Part shown: one piece after another, positions 9,517-18,201 of the stretch
Position numbering within the stretch: position 1 is the stretch's first letter
Layout: each line of letters starts with the position of its first letter
Source: Streptomyces canus
GTDB taxonomy: Bacteria > Actinomycetota > Actinomycetes > Streptomycetales > Streptomycetaceae
NCBI RefSeq assembly: GCF_041435015.1
Contig: NZ_CP107989.1
Coordinates: 6,138,001 to 6,202,000 of the forward strand
Length of the DNA stretch: 64,000 nt
Direction: 5' to 3'
The notes under the pieces: model-generated
Databases searched by the model: none
Seen by the model: the letters and a program-made list of their open reading frames with translations, nothing else
What the model was told of the DNA's origin: nothing
Program-made: the position numbers and the translations under genes

Positions 9517-9518
9517 GA
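8973..9518 (+). CDS. Repeat-encoded linking ORF between matA and matB (doubtful gene)
   Basis: An open frame of 181 codons begins at the ATG that overlaps the matA stop (TGATG at 8971-8975) and ends in the TGA that overlaps the matB ATG (TGATG at 9516-9520). It encodes three 45-residue Arg-rich repeats beginning MPRQLRHGGRRPALARTRR and then a tail (PLSSPSPEYIP) that matches the matA C-terminus in the matA frame. It may be translated only as a relay that carries ribosomes from matA to matB. No domain is recognisable, and it could equally be an untranslated scar. Confidence 0.35.
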   Translation: MPRQLRHGGRRPALARTRRVGDLRYAGSGAVRRPAVVPVPGAPSVMPRQLRHGGRRPALARTRRVGDLRYAGSGAVRRSAVVPVPGAPSVMPRQLRHGGRRPALARTRRVGDLPCAGSGAVRRSAVVPVPGAPSVMASRIRRAGAFVGSVAYVPVASETSGTSAPASSDAPLSSPSPEYIP

Positions 9519-11719
9519 TGGCATCCCGAACCCGCCGCCCGGGGGCCGCACCAGGAGCCCCCGACGGCTCCAGGCGCCGTCGCCTGCCCATGCGCCTGCT
9601 GCTGCCCGTGCTCGTCCTCGTCGCCCTGATGGCGATGCTGATGCTGCGCGGCTACGTCCACAGCGAGATCCTCGCCGACCACCGCATCCGGTCCGAGGCT
9701 TCCACCGACAAGGTGCCCGAGAAGATCCTCGACGGCGGCCCGGTGATCGACACCCGCAGCGGCCGCGCCACCAGCCTGAAGATGCCGGACCGTCGACTCG
9801 TCCTCACCTTCGACGACGGCCCCGACCCGACCTGGACCCCCAAGGTCCTGGACGTCCTCAAGAAGCACCACGCACACGCGGTCTTCTTCGTCACCGGCAC
9901 CATGGCCTCCCGCTATCCGGACCTGGTCAAGCGCATCGTCAGCGAGGGCCACGAGGTCGGGCTGCACACCTTCAACCACCCCGACCTGTCCTTCCAGTCC
10001 CAGAAGCGCATCGACTGGGAGCTGTCCCAGAACCAGCTCGCCCTCGCCGGCGCGGCAGGTATCCGCACCTCGCTCTTTCGGCCGCCGTACTCCTCCTTCG
10101 CCGACGCCATGGACGACAAGTCCTGGCCGGTCACCCAGTACATCGGCACCCGCGGCTACATCACCGTCGTCAACAACACCGACAGCGAGGACTGGCAGAA
10201 GCCCGGCGTACGCCAGATCATCCGCAACGCCACGCCGAAGAACGGCAAGGGCGCGATCGTGCTGATGCACGACTCCGGCGGCGACCGCCACCAGACGGTC
10301 CAGGCGCTCGACCTATTCCTGCCCGACATGCAGGACAAGGGCTACAAGTTCGACAACCTCACCGAGGCACTCGACGCGCCCACCGCGCACACCGCCGTCA
10401 CCGGCCCCGAGCTGTGGAAGGGCAAGGCGTGGATCTTCCTGGTCCAGGCCTCCGAGCACATCACCGACGTGCTCGTCGTCGGTCTCTCGATCATCGGCTC
10501 CCTGGTCATCGGCCGCTTCGTCCTCATGCTCCTGCTCTCGGGCATCCACGCCCGCCGGGTGCGCCGCAAGGACTTCCGCTGGGGAGAGCCGGTCACCCAG
10601 CCGGTGTCGGTGCTGGTCCCGGCGTACAACGAGGCCAAGTGCATCGAGAGCACCGTCCGTTCACTCATGGCGAGCGAGCACCCCATCGAGGTGCTCGTCA
10701 TCGACGACGGTTCGAGCGACGGCACCGCCCGGATCGTCGAGGCGATGGGCCTGCCGAACGTCCGGGTCGTACGCCAGCTGAACGCGGGCAAGCCCGCGGC
10801 GCTGAACCGCGGTCTGGCGAACGCCCGTCACGACATCATCGTGATGATGGACGGCGACACCGTCTTCGAACCGTCCACGGTCCGCGAGCTCGTGCAGCCC
10901 TTCGGCGACCCGCGCGTGGGAGCCGTGGCCGGCAACGCCAAGGTCGGCAACCGGGACTCCCTGATCGGCGCCTGGCAGCACATCGAGTACGTGATGGGCT
11001 TCAACCTCGACCGCCGGATGTACGACGTCCTGCGCTGCATGCCGACGATTCCCGGCGCCGTCGGGGCCTTCCGCCGCTCCGCTCTGGAACGCGTCGGCGG
11101 CATGAGCGACGACACGCTCGCCGAGGACACCGACATCACGATGGCCATGCACCGGGACGGCTGGCGCGTGGTGTACGCGGAGAAGGCGCGCGCCTGGACG
11201 GAGGCACCGGAATCGGTGCAACAGCTCTGGTCCCAGCGCTACCGGTGGTCGTACGGCACCATGCAGGCGATCTGGAAGCACCGCAAGGCACTGGTGGAAC
11301 GGGGTCCGTCGGGCCGCTTCGGCCGCGTCGGCCTGCCCCTGGTCTCCCTGTTCATGGTGGTGGCCCCGCTGCTGGCCCCCCTGATCGACGTATTCCTTCT
11401 CTACGGCGTCGTGTTCGGCCCGACCGAGAAGACGATCGTGGCCTGGCTGGGCGTCCTCATGATCCAACTGGTCTGCGCCGCCTACGCGTTCCGGCTGGAC
11501 CGAGAACGCATGACACACCTGATCTCGCTGCCGTTGCAGCAGATCCTCTACCGCCAGCTCATGTACGTCGTGCTGCTCCAGTCCTGGATCACGGCTCTCA
11601 CCGGAGGCCGCCTGCGCTGGCAGAAGCTGCGCCGCACGGGAGTCGTCGAGGCACCGGGCGGACCGGTGGCGAGGCAGCGGACGCGCAGTGAGAGTGACGA
11701 GCGGAGGCCGGTCGCATGA
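9518..11719 (+). CDS. matB: MatB: polysaccharide deacetylase / GT2 glycosyltransferase fusion
   Basis: 733 residues. An N-terminal membrane anchor (about 26-44) precedes a NodB deacetylase domain with TFDDGPD at 97-103 (metal and base Asp residues), HTFNH at 150-154 (metal His pair), RPPYSSF at 188-194 and VLMHDS at 248-253. A second membrane segment (about 315-341) leads into a processive GT2 domain with VLVPAYNEA at 365-373, the DGD motif at 445-447, AEDTD and the QRYRW signature, then C-terminal membrane helices. This fusion polymerises N-acetylglucosamine and deacetylates it outside the membrane. The start is set by TGATG overlap with the upstream frame. Experiments on matAB in S. lividans tie the pair to pellet formation. 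Confidence 0.9.
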   Translation: MASRTRRPGAAPGAPDGSRRRRLPMRLLLPVLVLVALMAMLMLRGYVHSEILADHRIRSEASTDKVPEKILDGGPVIDTRSGRATSLKMPDRRLVLTFDDGPDPTWTPKVLDVLKKHHAHAVFFVTGTMASRYPDLVKRIVSEGHEVGLHTFNHPDLSFQSQKRIDWELSQNQLALAGAAGIRTSLFRPPYSSFADAMDDKSWPVTQYIGTRGYITVVNNTDSEDWQKPGVRQIIRNATPKNGKGAIVLMHDSGGDRHQTVQALDLFLPDMQDKGYKFDNLTEALDAPTAHTAVTGPELWKGKAWIFLVQASEHITDVLVVGLSIIGSLVIGRFVLMLLLSGIHARRVRRKDFRWGEPVTQPVSVLVPAYNEAKCIESTVRSLMASEHPIEVLVIDDGSSDGTARIVEAMGLPNVRVVRQLNAGKPAALNRGLANARHDIIVMMDGDTVFEPSTVRELVQPFGDPRVGAVAGNAKVGNRDSLIGAWQHIEYVMGFNLDRRMYDVLRCMPTIPGAVGAFRRSALERVGGMSDDTLAEDTDITMAMHRDGWRVVYAEKARAWTEAPESVQQLWSQRYRWSYGTMQAIWKHRKALVERGPSGRFGRVGLPLVSLFMVVAPLLAPLIDVFLLYGVVFGPTEKTIVAWLGVLMIQLVCAAYAFRLDRERMTHLISLPLQQILYRQLMYVVLLQSWITALTGGRLRWQKLRRTGVVEAPGGPVARQRTRSESDERRPVA

Positions 11720-12927
11720 CGCAGGAGTACACGGCGGGGCGGCGGGGGGTGGTCGCTGCGCCCAAGGCCCCCGGCCGGGACCGCTATCTGGACCTTCTCC
11801 GCTCCCTGGCGCTGGTCCGCGTGGTCCTCTACCACCTGTTCGGCTGGGCGTGGTTGACCGTGCTGTTCCCGTCGATGGGCGTGATGTTCGCGCTCGCGGG
11901 GTCACTGATGGCGCGCTCGCTGAACAGGCCGACGCTGAGCGTGATCAGGGGCAGGATCCGCAGACTCCTGCCTCCGCTCTGGGCGTTCAGCGCGGTGGTG
12001 CTGCCGCTGATGTTCCTGGGCGGCTGGAAGCTCTCGGAGGACCCGGACCACAGCGGCACCTGGGGCCTGCTGGAGCTGGTCAACTACGTCATCCCGATCG
12101 GGGCGCCGCCGTACCCCTGGGAGGTCGGCTTCCCGAAGGACCTGCTGGAAAGTACGTGGGCGGATCAGGCGGTGGGCCCGCTGTGGTACCTCCGCGCGTA
12201 TCTGTGGTTCGTGTTGGCCTCCCCGCTGCTGCTGTGGGCGTTCCGCAAGGTGCCGTGGGCGACACTGCTGGCACCGTTGGCCCTGACGGCCGTGGTGGGC
12301 ACGGGACTGGTGACGATCCCCGGCGAACTGGGCAACGCGGTCACCGACTTCGCGGTCTACGGCAGCTGCTGGGTCCTCGGTTTCGCGCACCACGAGGGCG
12401 TGCTGGCGAAGGTCCCGCGCTACCTCGCCGTCTCCGGTTCGGTCCTGGTGATGGCCTTCGCCCTGTGGTGGGCGTCCGGCCATCTGGGCCCCGAGGGCTG
12501 GGACCTGAACGACATCCCGCTGGCCCAGGCGGCCTGGTCCTTCGGTTTCGTGGTGATCCTGCTCCAGTACTCGCCGTCCTGGCAGGAGCTGCCGGGCCGG
12601 CTGGCCCGCTGGGACAAACTGGTGACCCTCTCCAACAACCGGGCCGTCACCATCTACCTCTGGCACAACCTGCTGATCATGGCCACGGTCCCGATCATCG
12701 ACCTGGCCTACCGCCTCCCCTTCATGCAGAGCGACCGCGCGGTCGAGGCGCTCGACGCGACGGACATGCTCTGGATGTTCTTCCTGGTCTGGCCGCTGAT
12801 CGGGCTCGCGATCCTGGCGTTCGGGTGGATCGAGGACTTGGCGGCGAAGCGCAGGCCGAGGCTGTGGCCGAACGGTTCACGACGGGGTCGGGTCGGGCCC
12901 GCGGAGACCGTCCGACAAGGGTCCTGA
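11716..12927 (+). CDS. Acyltransferase 3 family membrane protein of mat operon
   Basis: 403 residues with about ten membrane helices. The N-terminal RDRYLDLLRSLALVRVVLYH contains the catalytic-His region of acyltransferase family 3 (OafA/YrhL-like), and YLWHNLL appears near the C-terminus. The ATG overlaps the matB stop by 4 nt, so it is translated with matB. It probably O-acylates (acetyl or succinyl) the glycan made by MatAB; this role is inferred from family and context. A perfect hairpin follows directly. Confidence 0.85.
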   Translation: MTQEYTAGRRGVVAAPKAPGRDRYLDLLRSLALVRVVLYHLFGWAWLTVLFPSMGVMFALAGSLMARSLNRPTLSVIRGRIRRLLPPLWAFSAVVLPLMFLGGWKLSEDPDHSGTWGLLELVNYVIPIGAPPYPWEVGFPKDLLESTWADQAVGPLWYLRAYLWFVLASPLLLWAFRKVPWATLLAPLALTAVVGTGLVTIPGELGNAVTDFAVYGSCWVLGFAHHEGVLAKVPRYLAVSGSVLVMAFALWWASGHLGPEGWDLNDIPLAQAAWSFGFVVILLQYSPSWQELPGRLARWDKLVTLSNNRAVTIYLWHNLLIMATVPIIDLAYRLPFMQSDRAVEALDATDMLWMFFLVWPLIGLAILAFGWIEDLAAKRRPRLWPNGSRRGRVGPAETVRQGS

Positions 12928-12932
12928 CGACT

Positions 12933-12968
12933 CCGGGCTCCGCCCCCGGTGCGGGGAGCGGAGCCCGG
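12933..12968 (+). terminator. Terminator hairpin after mat operon
   Basis: CCGGGCTCCGC and GCGGAGCCCGG form a perfect 11-bp stem with a 14-nt loop, 6 nt after the acyltransferase stop. There is no T-run, as is usual in Streptomyces. Confidence 0.75.
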
Positions 12969-13239
12969 CGATGTCATCCGATGGAGAGCCGCTTCGGCCA
13001 GTAGGTGTTCGGGTTGATGACCTGCGTGCCGGAGCCCGACACGCGGTGTCGGTTCCGCCTGAGGAGTTCGCGGCGGAAGCCAGGGAGTTGAGGCTGGTCC
13101 CTCCTTCGCTCGCGGCGATGCCCTTGCGGAGCCGCTGACATCCATGACGTTGCCCGGCGTGAGAAGGACAGCCGGAGTCAGTGTGAGCAATCGGCACTGC
13201 AACAAGTACATGGATGCCGCCGCTCCGCCCAGATCGCAG

Positions 13240-13395
13240 CGCGCTGCCATCTCCAAGAAGTTCTACGACCGCAAAACGCGGCGAGGGCAAGGGATACGAG
13301 CAGGCCGTCGTCGCTCTCGCCAGGCGCCGCCTCAACTGGCGCTCATACGGCACCATCGGACCTTCGAACTCAACCCACCCCGAGGCGATTCCGCA
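13240..13395 (+). pseudogene. IS110-family transposase C-terminal remnant
   Basis: Reading across two frameshifts gives SKKFYDRK, then GEGKGYEQAVVALARRRLN, then RTFELNPP, the characteristic C-terminal end of IS110-type transposases (FYDRKRAEGK...ALARRRLNVLWA...). Nothing of the RuvC-like N-terminal domain is present. The preceding 12969-13239 holds no intact gene; on the minus strand a short tail ending NPNTYWPKRLSIG, split by a frameshift, looks like another gene fragment of unknown origin. Confidence 0.65.
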
Positions 13396-13416
13396 GCTTC
13401 CGCAGCGGACTGACCG

Positions 13417-14061
13417 CTACGAACGACGACGTGCGAAGAGGATCGCTCCTGGAGCACTGCTCTCGGGATCGAGCAGCATCTCGGTCTCGACCGTGAACCC
13501 GGACTCGCGCAGCCAGGCGCTCACCTGGGCGGGGCGGCGGCGGTGGATGTAGACCTTCATCGGGTGGCCACCGTAGCCCTGCGTCTTCAGCCGCGACCCG
13601 TCGCCCACGTGAAAGCCGATCAGCAGTGGTGCGCCGGGGCGCAGTGCCCGGCTGAGGGCATCGAGGACCTTGGGGACCTCGCTGTCGGGGACGTGAATCA
13701 ACGACCAGAACGCGAGTGCACCGGCGATCGACTCGTCAGCAAGGTTGAGATCCGTCATCGAGCCCACCTCGAACCGGAGGGCAGGGTGATCGTTTCGAGC
13801 CACGTCGACCATTCCCGGGGCGAGGTCGATGCCGAAGGCGTCGACGCCCAGGCTGTGCAGATGGGCTGTGACGTGTCCCGGTCCGCATCCCAGGTCCGCC
13901 ACCGGCCCGCCACCTGCCTCAGCGACCGCGTCGGCGAACAGGCCCAGCGCCGCCTGGAGGTACGGCAAGCCGCCCAGGGCCTCGCGCAGTTGCTCCGCGT
14001 AGCTCACCGCGACCGTGTCGTAAGAGGAGCGGGTGTCCGCCAACCAGCCGTCAGGGTTCAT
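13417..14061 (-). CDS. SAM-dependent methyltransferase (class I)
   Basis: 214 residues. SAM motif I is VADLGCGPGHVTAHL (about 53-67), motif II acidic residue in FGIDLAP, and the post-II region FWSLIHVPDSEVPKVLDAL. The fold is the ordinary Rossmann methyltransferase of the UbiE/TehB-like type. It stands alone with no operon partner, so the substrate (small molecule or other) cannot be told. The region to its right has IS110 debris, so it sits in a variable segment. Confidence 0.85.
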   Translation of the reverse strand: MNPDGWLADTRSSYDTVAVSYAEQLREALGGLPYLQAALGLFADAVAEAGGGPVADLGCGPGHVTAHLHSLGVDAFGIDLAPGMVDVARNDHPALRFEVGSMTDLNLADESIAGALAFWSLIHVPDSEVPKVLDALSRALRPGAPLLIGFHVGDGSRLKTQGYGGHPMKVYIHRRRPAQVSAWLRESGFTVETEMLLDPESSAPGAILFARRRS

Positions 14062-14215
14062 GCTCCGACACAGTAATCCCGCAATCTGACGACTGAGCGG
14101 GAGGCCGACTGACGCTGCGAGGGGTGAATTACCTGGCGTTCCAGATGGACCACGATGCGTGTACGACGGACCGTGACAGTCGACCTGGACTAGTGCTGTA
14201 ACCGATCATGTGGTC

Positions 14216-14746
14216 ATGCCTCTGAGAGAGACCCTTGCCCGAGTCGATGCGGACCTGACCGCCGGCCGGGTTCCTGTCGCGCGCCAGCGTTTGCGCGGTC
14301 TCGTCTCGTCCTTTCCATACGACCTGACGCTCCGTCGGCGTCTGGCTGAGGTGTACCGGCTCTATGGCGACTCCGCCGAGGCCGGACGTTGGATGTACCT
14401 CGAAGAGGACCGCAATGCCGACGAGACCGCCGCCTTCGAGGCGCGGTACGGGTCCCCCCGGTGGCGCATGAAGGCTCTCGCCTGGTGTGGCCCCGAGGCG
14501 ATGGCTGCCACCTCCTTCGCGGAGCGGCAACTGGTCGCGGTGCGGACCGCCTGCGCCGAGGAACTGGGGCACTCCGTCGACTGGGACGACCCCGCCGCCT
14601 ACCGGGACGGTCTCGAGGAGAAGTACGAGGAAGCGCCCTCCGGACCGTGGACGGTCGGCGGTGTGCTGGCGGGCGTCGGCTGCCTGGTTGGGGTTCTTGC
14701 GTTCCTCGCAATCTGGGTGAATGGAGTTGTTGCCCTCTTTGACTGA
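14216..14746 (+). CDS. DUF6584 family protein with C-terminal membrane helix
   Basis: 176 residues. The N-terminal half reads LARVDADLTAGRVPVARQRL and LRRRLAEVYRLYGDSAEAGR, a TPR-like helical pair that I recall as the streptomycete DUF6584 family. The C-terminus is a single hydrophobic helix (VGGVLAGVGCLVGVLAFLAI), so it is probably tail-anchored. ATG at 14216 is chosen; GTG two codons upstream is possible. No clear ribosome-binding site precedes it. No function is known to me. Confidence 0.75.
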   Translation: MPLRETLARVDADLTAGRVPVARQRLRGLVSSFPYDLTLRRRLAEVYRLYGDSAEAGRWMYLEEDRNADETAAFEARYGSPRWRMKALAWCGPEAMAATSFAERQLVAVRTACAEELGHSVDWDDPAAYRDGLEEKYEEAPSGPWTVGGVLAGVGCLVGVLAFLAIWVNGVVALFD

Positions 14747-14756
14747 CCCAGGTCAC

Positions 14757-15157
14757 CAGGGCCGGTGAGGAGCGCCGCTCAGGGTTCGGTGGGACCGTCG
14801 AGAACTAGCCCCGGTCATTGGGTCGAGCCCTCGCTGTTTCGGCAGCGTCGGCGTTGTCCGGAGCCAAGATCGCCGTCGGCCGCACCACCGTGATCGCGGC
14901 GGCTACCGGCGCACCTGCCTCGTCATCCGGCACCGCCGCGAGCGCGGGCAGAGCGAACTGCCAGGATGGAAGGAAGAACAGAACACATCCCACCGCCAGG
15001 TCCGCCCTCCGCGACCGCCGCTTGGAGGGCAACGGCGTCCATCACGTGATGAGCGGAATCGCCCGCGTGCACATCCTCACACTCAGGCTGATGGGCGAGC
15101 AGCGCGGGCGGTAGCCGATCACGGCCCCGATGACTCGTAGATCTTTACGGGACAGTC
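14757..15157. other. Intergenic stretch without a convincing gene
   Basis: Between the DUF6584 gene and the insertion sequence. On the minus strand a 75-codon frame (14805-15032) contains one hydrophobic stretch (GCVLFFLPSWQFALPAL), but its start, codon bias and ends look like a gene fragment rather than a gene. No RNA or repeat is obvious. Confidence 0.4.
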
Positions 15158-15160
15158 TTA

Positions 15161-16859
15161 AGGGCTTGCAGATCATCAACATGGCGTCTTGATCTTGCTG
15201 TTGGGGTCGTTGGTCAGGGTGATGACCTGGGCATGGAGGGGTGCGAGGGCTGCGGGTGGAGTGGTCGCCGGGGGGACGCTGATGCCGTGGGCATCGAACA
15301 GTCTCCTGATCTTTAGCAGGGTGCGGTGCATCGCGGTCCGGCTGCTGTCGAACAGCACGGCGAGGGGTTCCGCGGCCAGGGCGACCCGGAGGTGAAGGAC
15401 GGCTGCCAGGACCTGGTCGGGGAAGGTGAGCCGGGGCGGGCGGCCGCGCTTGACGTCGCCGTCGAGGGCCAAAGTGTCGGTGAGATCGCTCAGTTGCTGC
15501 CGGGACATGCCGGTCAGGGCGGGGTCGGACAGGAGAGCGTGGTCCCACGCCGGGGCCGGCCTCTGCGGAGCCCGGGGTGCTGGGATGGCTGGGCAGGGCC
15601 GGGGGTGCAGGGCATAGTTCCAGTCGCCGTGGAAGGCGTGTCGGGTCAGCGGCAGGGCAGCCATCTCCGCGTCGCCGATCTGGACTCCGGTGGGGTAGAG
15701 GTTGGTGTCCAGCTCGGCCATGACGCGCAGTCCGGTACGAGTGGTGGTCGCGGCGATGGACTGGACGATGACTTCGTGGCTGGTCAGCGGGCGGCCGCGC
15801 CAGTTCATGGTGATGTGCGAGAAGAGCCGGTGCTCGATCTTGTTCCACTTCGATGTGCCCGGCGGCAGGTGGCACACGGTGATCGTCAATCCTGTTTCGG
15901 CCGCGAGCCGGGCGAGTTCGAGCTTCCAGGCCCGGGTGCGGTAGCCGTTCGAGCCGCCCGCGTCGGCGGTGATGAGCAGTCGAGTCGCCTGCGGGTAGGC
16001 GGCCCGGCCCTGGCCGGACCACCAGCGGCGGATCGATTCCACCGCGAACGCGGCGGTGTCGTGATCGGTGCCCACGTTGACCCAGCCGGTGTTCGCCGTC
16101 AGATCGTAGATCCCATAGGGGACGGCCTTGCCGAGCTGGGGGTCTGCGAAGTCATGGACGTTCACCGGTTCCGGCTCACCCGTCGGCCGCCACTGGCGGC
16201 CGTTGTTCTTGAAGTCGCCCACGAGTTCCTTCTTCTTGGTGTCCACGCTGATCACCGGCTGGCCGGCGTCCCGGTGATCGCGGGCCTGCTCGTTGAGATA
16301 GCGGAACTGCGCGTCCCGGTCGGGATGTTGGCTGCCCTCGATGGTCTTGGCGTTGGCCTGCAGACTGAAGCCTTCCTCCCGCAGCAGGTCCGCGACGGTG
16401 TCCGCACTGACTTTGTGCCCGGTCCGGGCAAGCTCCCGCGCGAGTGTGCGGGTCGACTTCACCGTCCACCGCAGAGGCGACATCGGATCACCGCGCTCGT
16501 CCGGCTCGACCAGCGACAGCAGGTCCGGCCGCAGCCCCGGATCGAGATCTGCGACCCTCTTACGGCCCCCGCCCGGCCGCCGCACCCGCCCCAGCGGCTC
16601 GTCGCCGGCCTCCAGCTCGAACACGCCCTTGCGGACCGTGGTCTCACTCACCGAGGCCGCCCGCGCGACGGCCCGAACACCACCGTGTCCCAGAACACGG
16701 GCCTCCGCGGCCATCAGCAGCCGTCGCTGCCGCTCATCCAGATGCGGGAACAACACCGCGAACTTCGTGGTGAGTTGGGTACGGACCTCGTCCGGGATGC
16801 GCATACCACGTCAACGAGCCATGGGACGGGAAGCAACACCTTGATGATCTGCAAGCCCT
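15161..16859 (-). mobile_element. ISAzo13-family insertion sequence, apparently intact
   Basis: The terminal inverted repeats AGGGCTTGCAGATCATCAA (left, 15161-15179) and its exact complement (right, 16841-16859) bracket one transposase gene on the minus strand. The next base on the inner side diverges. I could not identify a target duplication with confidence. The element lies 18 bp from the stop of the DUF397 gene. Confidence 0.88.
15176..16804 (-). CDS. ISAzo13-family DDE transposase
   Basis: 542 residues. An N-terminal HTH (ARAASVSETTVRKGVFEL, about 45-65) is followed by a second HTH-like segment. The DDE core has VISVDTKKKELVG, LLITADAGGSNGYRTRAW and LPPGTSKWNKIEHRLFS, all strongly typical of ISAzo13. 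The frame is uninterrupted and reaches to within a few bases of the left inverted repeat, so the element may still be active. ATG at 16804 follows the right inverted repeat by about 37 bp. Confidence 0.92.
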   Translation of the reverse strand: MRIPDEVRTQLTTKFAVLFPHLDERQRRLLMAAEARVLGHGGVRAVARAASVSETTVRKGVFELEAGDEPLGRVRRPGGGRKRVADLDPGLRPDLLSLVEPDERGDPMSPLRWTVKSTRTLARELARTGHKVSADTVADLLREEGFSLQANAKTIEGSQHPDRDAQFRYLNEQARDHRDAGQPVISVDTKKKELVGDFKNNGRQWRPTGEPEPVNVHDFADPQLGKAVPYGIYDLTANTGWVNVGTDHDTAAFAVESIRRWWSGQGRAAYPQATRLLITADAGGSNGYRTRAWKLELARLAAETGLTITVCHLPPGTSKWNKIEHRLFSHITMNWRGRPLTSHEVIVQSIAATTTRTGLRVMAELDTNLYPTGVQIGDAEMAALPLTRHAFHGDWNYALHPRPCPAIPAPRAPQRPAPAWDHALLSDPALTGMSRQQLSDLTDTLALDGDVKRGRPPRLTFPDQVLAAVLHLRVALAAEPLAVLFDSSRTAMHRTLLKIRRLFDAHGISVPPATTPPAALAPLHAQVITLTNDPNSKIKTPC

Positions 16860-16877
16860 AAGGATCAAAGACGCGTA

Positions 16878-17114
16878 TCAGACTCCCAGGCTTGGCTGCC
16901 CTGCTGGGGGCCGGTGGGGGCGTCTGTCTGCTGCCGCATGGAAAATGAAGAGACGCCAGACGGAGGGCTCGAAGGCGAGTTGAGGGCCTTCTGCGATCTT
17001 TGAGTCGCGGATGTGGATGAAGGCCGGGGTCGCGGCTATCTCAAGGCAGTTCGAGCCGTCGCCGCTGTACGTGGACTTCTGCCAGTGGATGGGCTGCACA
17101 GGTGGGTTCCTCAC
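16878..17114 (-). CDS. DUF397 domain protein
   Basis: 78 residues. The family core WQKSTYSGDGSNCLEIA, then VHIRDSK-like IHIRDSK, is clear at about 11-40. The GTG start overlaps the stop of the HTH gene (GTGA), so the two are co-translated, as in most Streptomyces DUF397/HTH pairs such as the WhiJ/BldB-type groups. The usual end WxxF is followed by an extra ~22-residue basic tail, and the stop lies only 18 bp from the insertion sequence, so the original 3' end may have been replaced when the element arrived. Confidence 0.85.
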   Translation of the reverse strand: MRNPPVQPIHWQKSTYSGDGSNCLEIAATPAFIHIRDSKIAEGPQLAFEPSVWRLFIFHAAADRRPHRPPAGQPSLGV

Positions 17115-17965
17115 AGATCCTGGATGAGGTGGTGGATGAAGTCGCGTGACTCGGTGGACGGGAGCGCGCAGGATTCCATGCCGTCCAGCACGGCCCGGTA
17201 CTTGCTCAACTGCGCCTCCGCGTCGAGGAACTCGCATGCTCCGTGGTGCGAGTCCAGCTGGACGGTGTCGAGTTGCGGTACGGGTCCCTCGACGTAGTCG
17301 AAGGACTGGCCCGTGGTGGGGAAGTGGGCCGCCCCGAACGGGATCACGCGCAGGTCGACGTGCGGCAGTTCGCTGATGTCGGCCAGGTGCTTGAGCTGGC
17401 CGCGGGCCACGACGGGGCCGCCGAAGCCCATGCGGAGCGCCGCCTCGTGAACGATCGCCGTGTACCGGGGCGGGTCCTGCCTGTGCAGCACGCCTTGCCG
17501 TTTGAGGCGGTGGGTGAGGCGGTGCTCGATCTCGTACTGCCGCATGGGTGGCACCACTGCCTGGAAGAGGGCCCGGGCGTGGTCCGTGGTCTGGAGCAGT
17601 GCTGGGATGTGGAACATGAGGGCCACACGTAATGCGGCGGCGTGGTGCTCCAACTCCGCCAGGTCGACCAGGGCCACCGGAACGTGGTCGCGGTACTCCT
17701 CCCACCAGCCGCGTGTGCGCCGGCCTGTCATCGCCGCGAGCGCCTCGATGAGCTGTTCGTCGAAGCAGTCGTAGGCGTGGGCCATGGAGCGCACACGCTC
17801 GGCGCTAATCGGTGTGCGGCCCGTCTCGATCATGCTGACGCGCGCCTGGTTGACGCCCAGCTGTTCGGCGGCGCCGGTCGCGGTGAGCCCGGTTCGCTCG
17901 CGGAGTTTGCGCAGCTCTGCGCCCAGCCTCCGCTGCCTGAGCGTGGGGCTGTTGGTGGGCGGCAC
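17111..17965 (-). CDS. Scr1-family HTH regulator (HTH + DUF5753)
   Basis: 284 residues. XRE-type HTH at about 10-65 (LGAELRKLRERTGLTATGAA, VNQARVSMIETGR) followed by the DUF5753 domain (HIPALLQTTDHARAL; PHVDLRVIPFGAAHFP). GTG start with AAGGAG 8 nt upstream. Paired with DUF397 downstream and a divergent ATP-binding protein, a trio common in Streptomyces that tunes development and antibiotic production. A perfect palindrome 77 bp upstream of its start is the likely operator. Confidence 0.93.
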   Translation of the reverse strand: MPPTNSPTLRQRRLGAELRKLRERTGLTATGAAEQLGVNQARVSMIETGRTPISAERVRSMAHAYDCFDEQLIEALAAMTGRRTRGWWEEYRDHVPVALVDLAELEHHAAALRVALMFHIPALLQTTDHARALFQAVVPPMRQYEIEHRLTHRLKRQGVLHRQDPPRYTAIVHEAALRMGFGGPVVARGQLKHLADISELPHVDLRVIPFGAAHFPTTGQSFDYVEGPVPQLDTVQLDSHHGACEFLDAEAQLSKYRAVLDGMESCALPSTESRDFIHHLIQDL

Positions 17966-18041
17966 AGCGTCTCCTTCCAGACCGCGTCGCGGCGTCTCGG
18001 TCCCTCACACGAGTGAAGAGTGGATGCTTCCCATGGTTTTA

Positions 18042-18057
18042 GTTAGATGCATCTAAC
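18042..18057. promoter_or_regulatory. 16-bp perfect palindrome, candidate operator of the divergent pair
   Basis: GTTAGATGCATCTAAC is a perfect dyad in the 236-bp region between the HTH gene and the ATP-binding gene. It is AT-rich for this genome and positioned to control both promoters. Confidence 0.65.
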
Positions 18058-18201
18058 CATCTGCTCTACGGTGGTCACGTACCGCCCAACTCCCCCCGCC
18101 CATAAGCCGGAAGCGCACCCACCCAGGCACAGCCACCGCCCGGCGCGGTCGTTGAGCGAGAAGTCGTCGAAGCCCCGTTTCCCTTCAGCCGGAGGTATCC
18201 G

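Noticed and set aside
7999..9591. 530-codon minus-strand frame across matA and the repeat array
   Set aside because: Its apparent Arg/Gly repeats are simply the antisense of the 135-bp tandem repeat and of the Pro/Ser/Thr-rich matA tail.
15150..16870. Target-site duplication of the ISAzo13 element
   Set aside because: Bases flanking the 19-bp inverted repeats (TTA on the left, AAG on the right) do not form a clear direct repeat.
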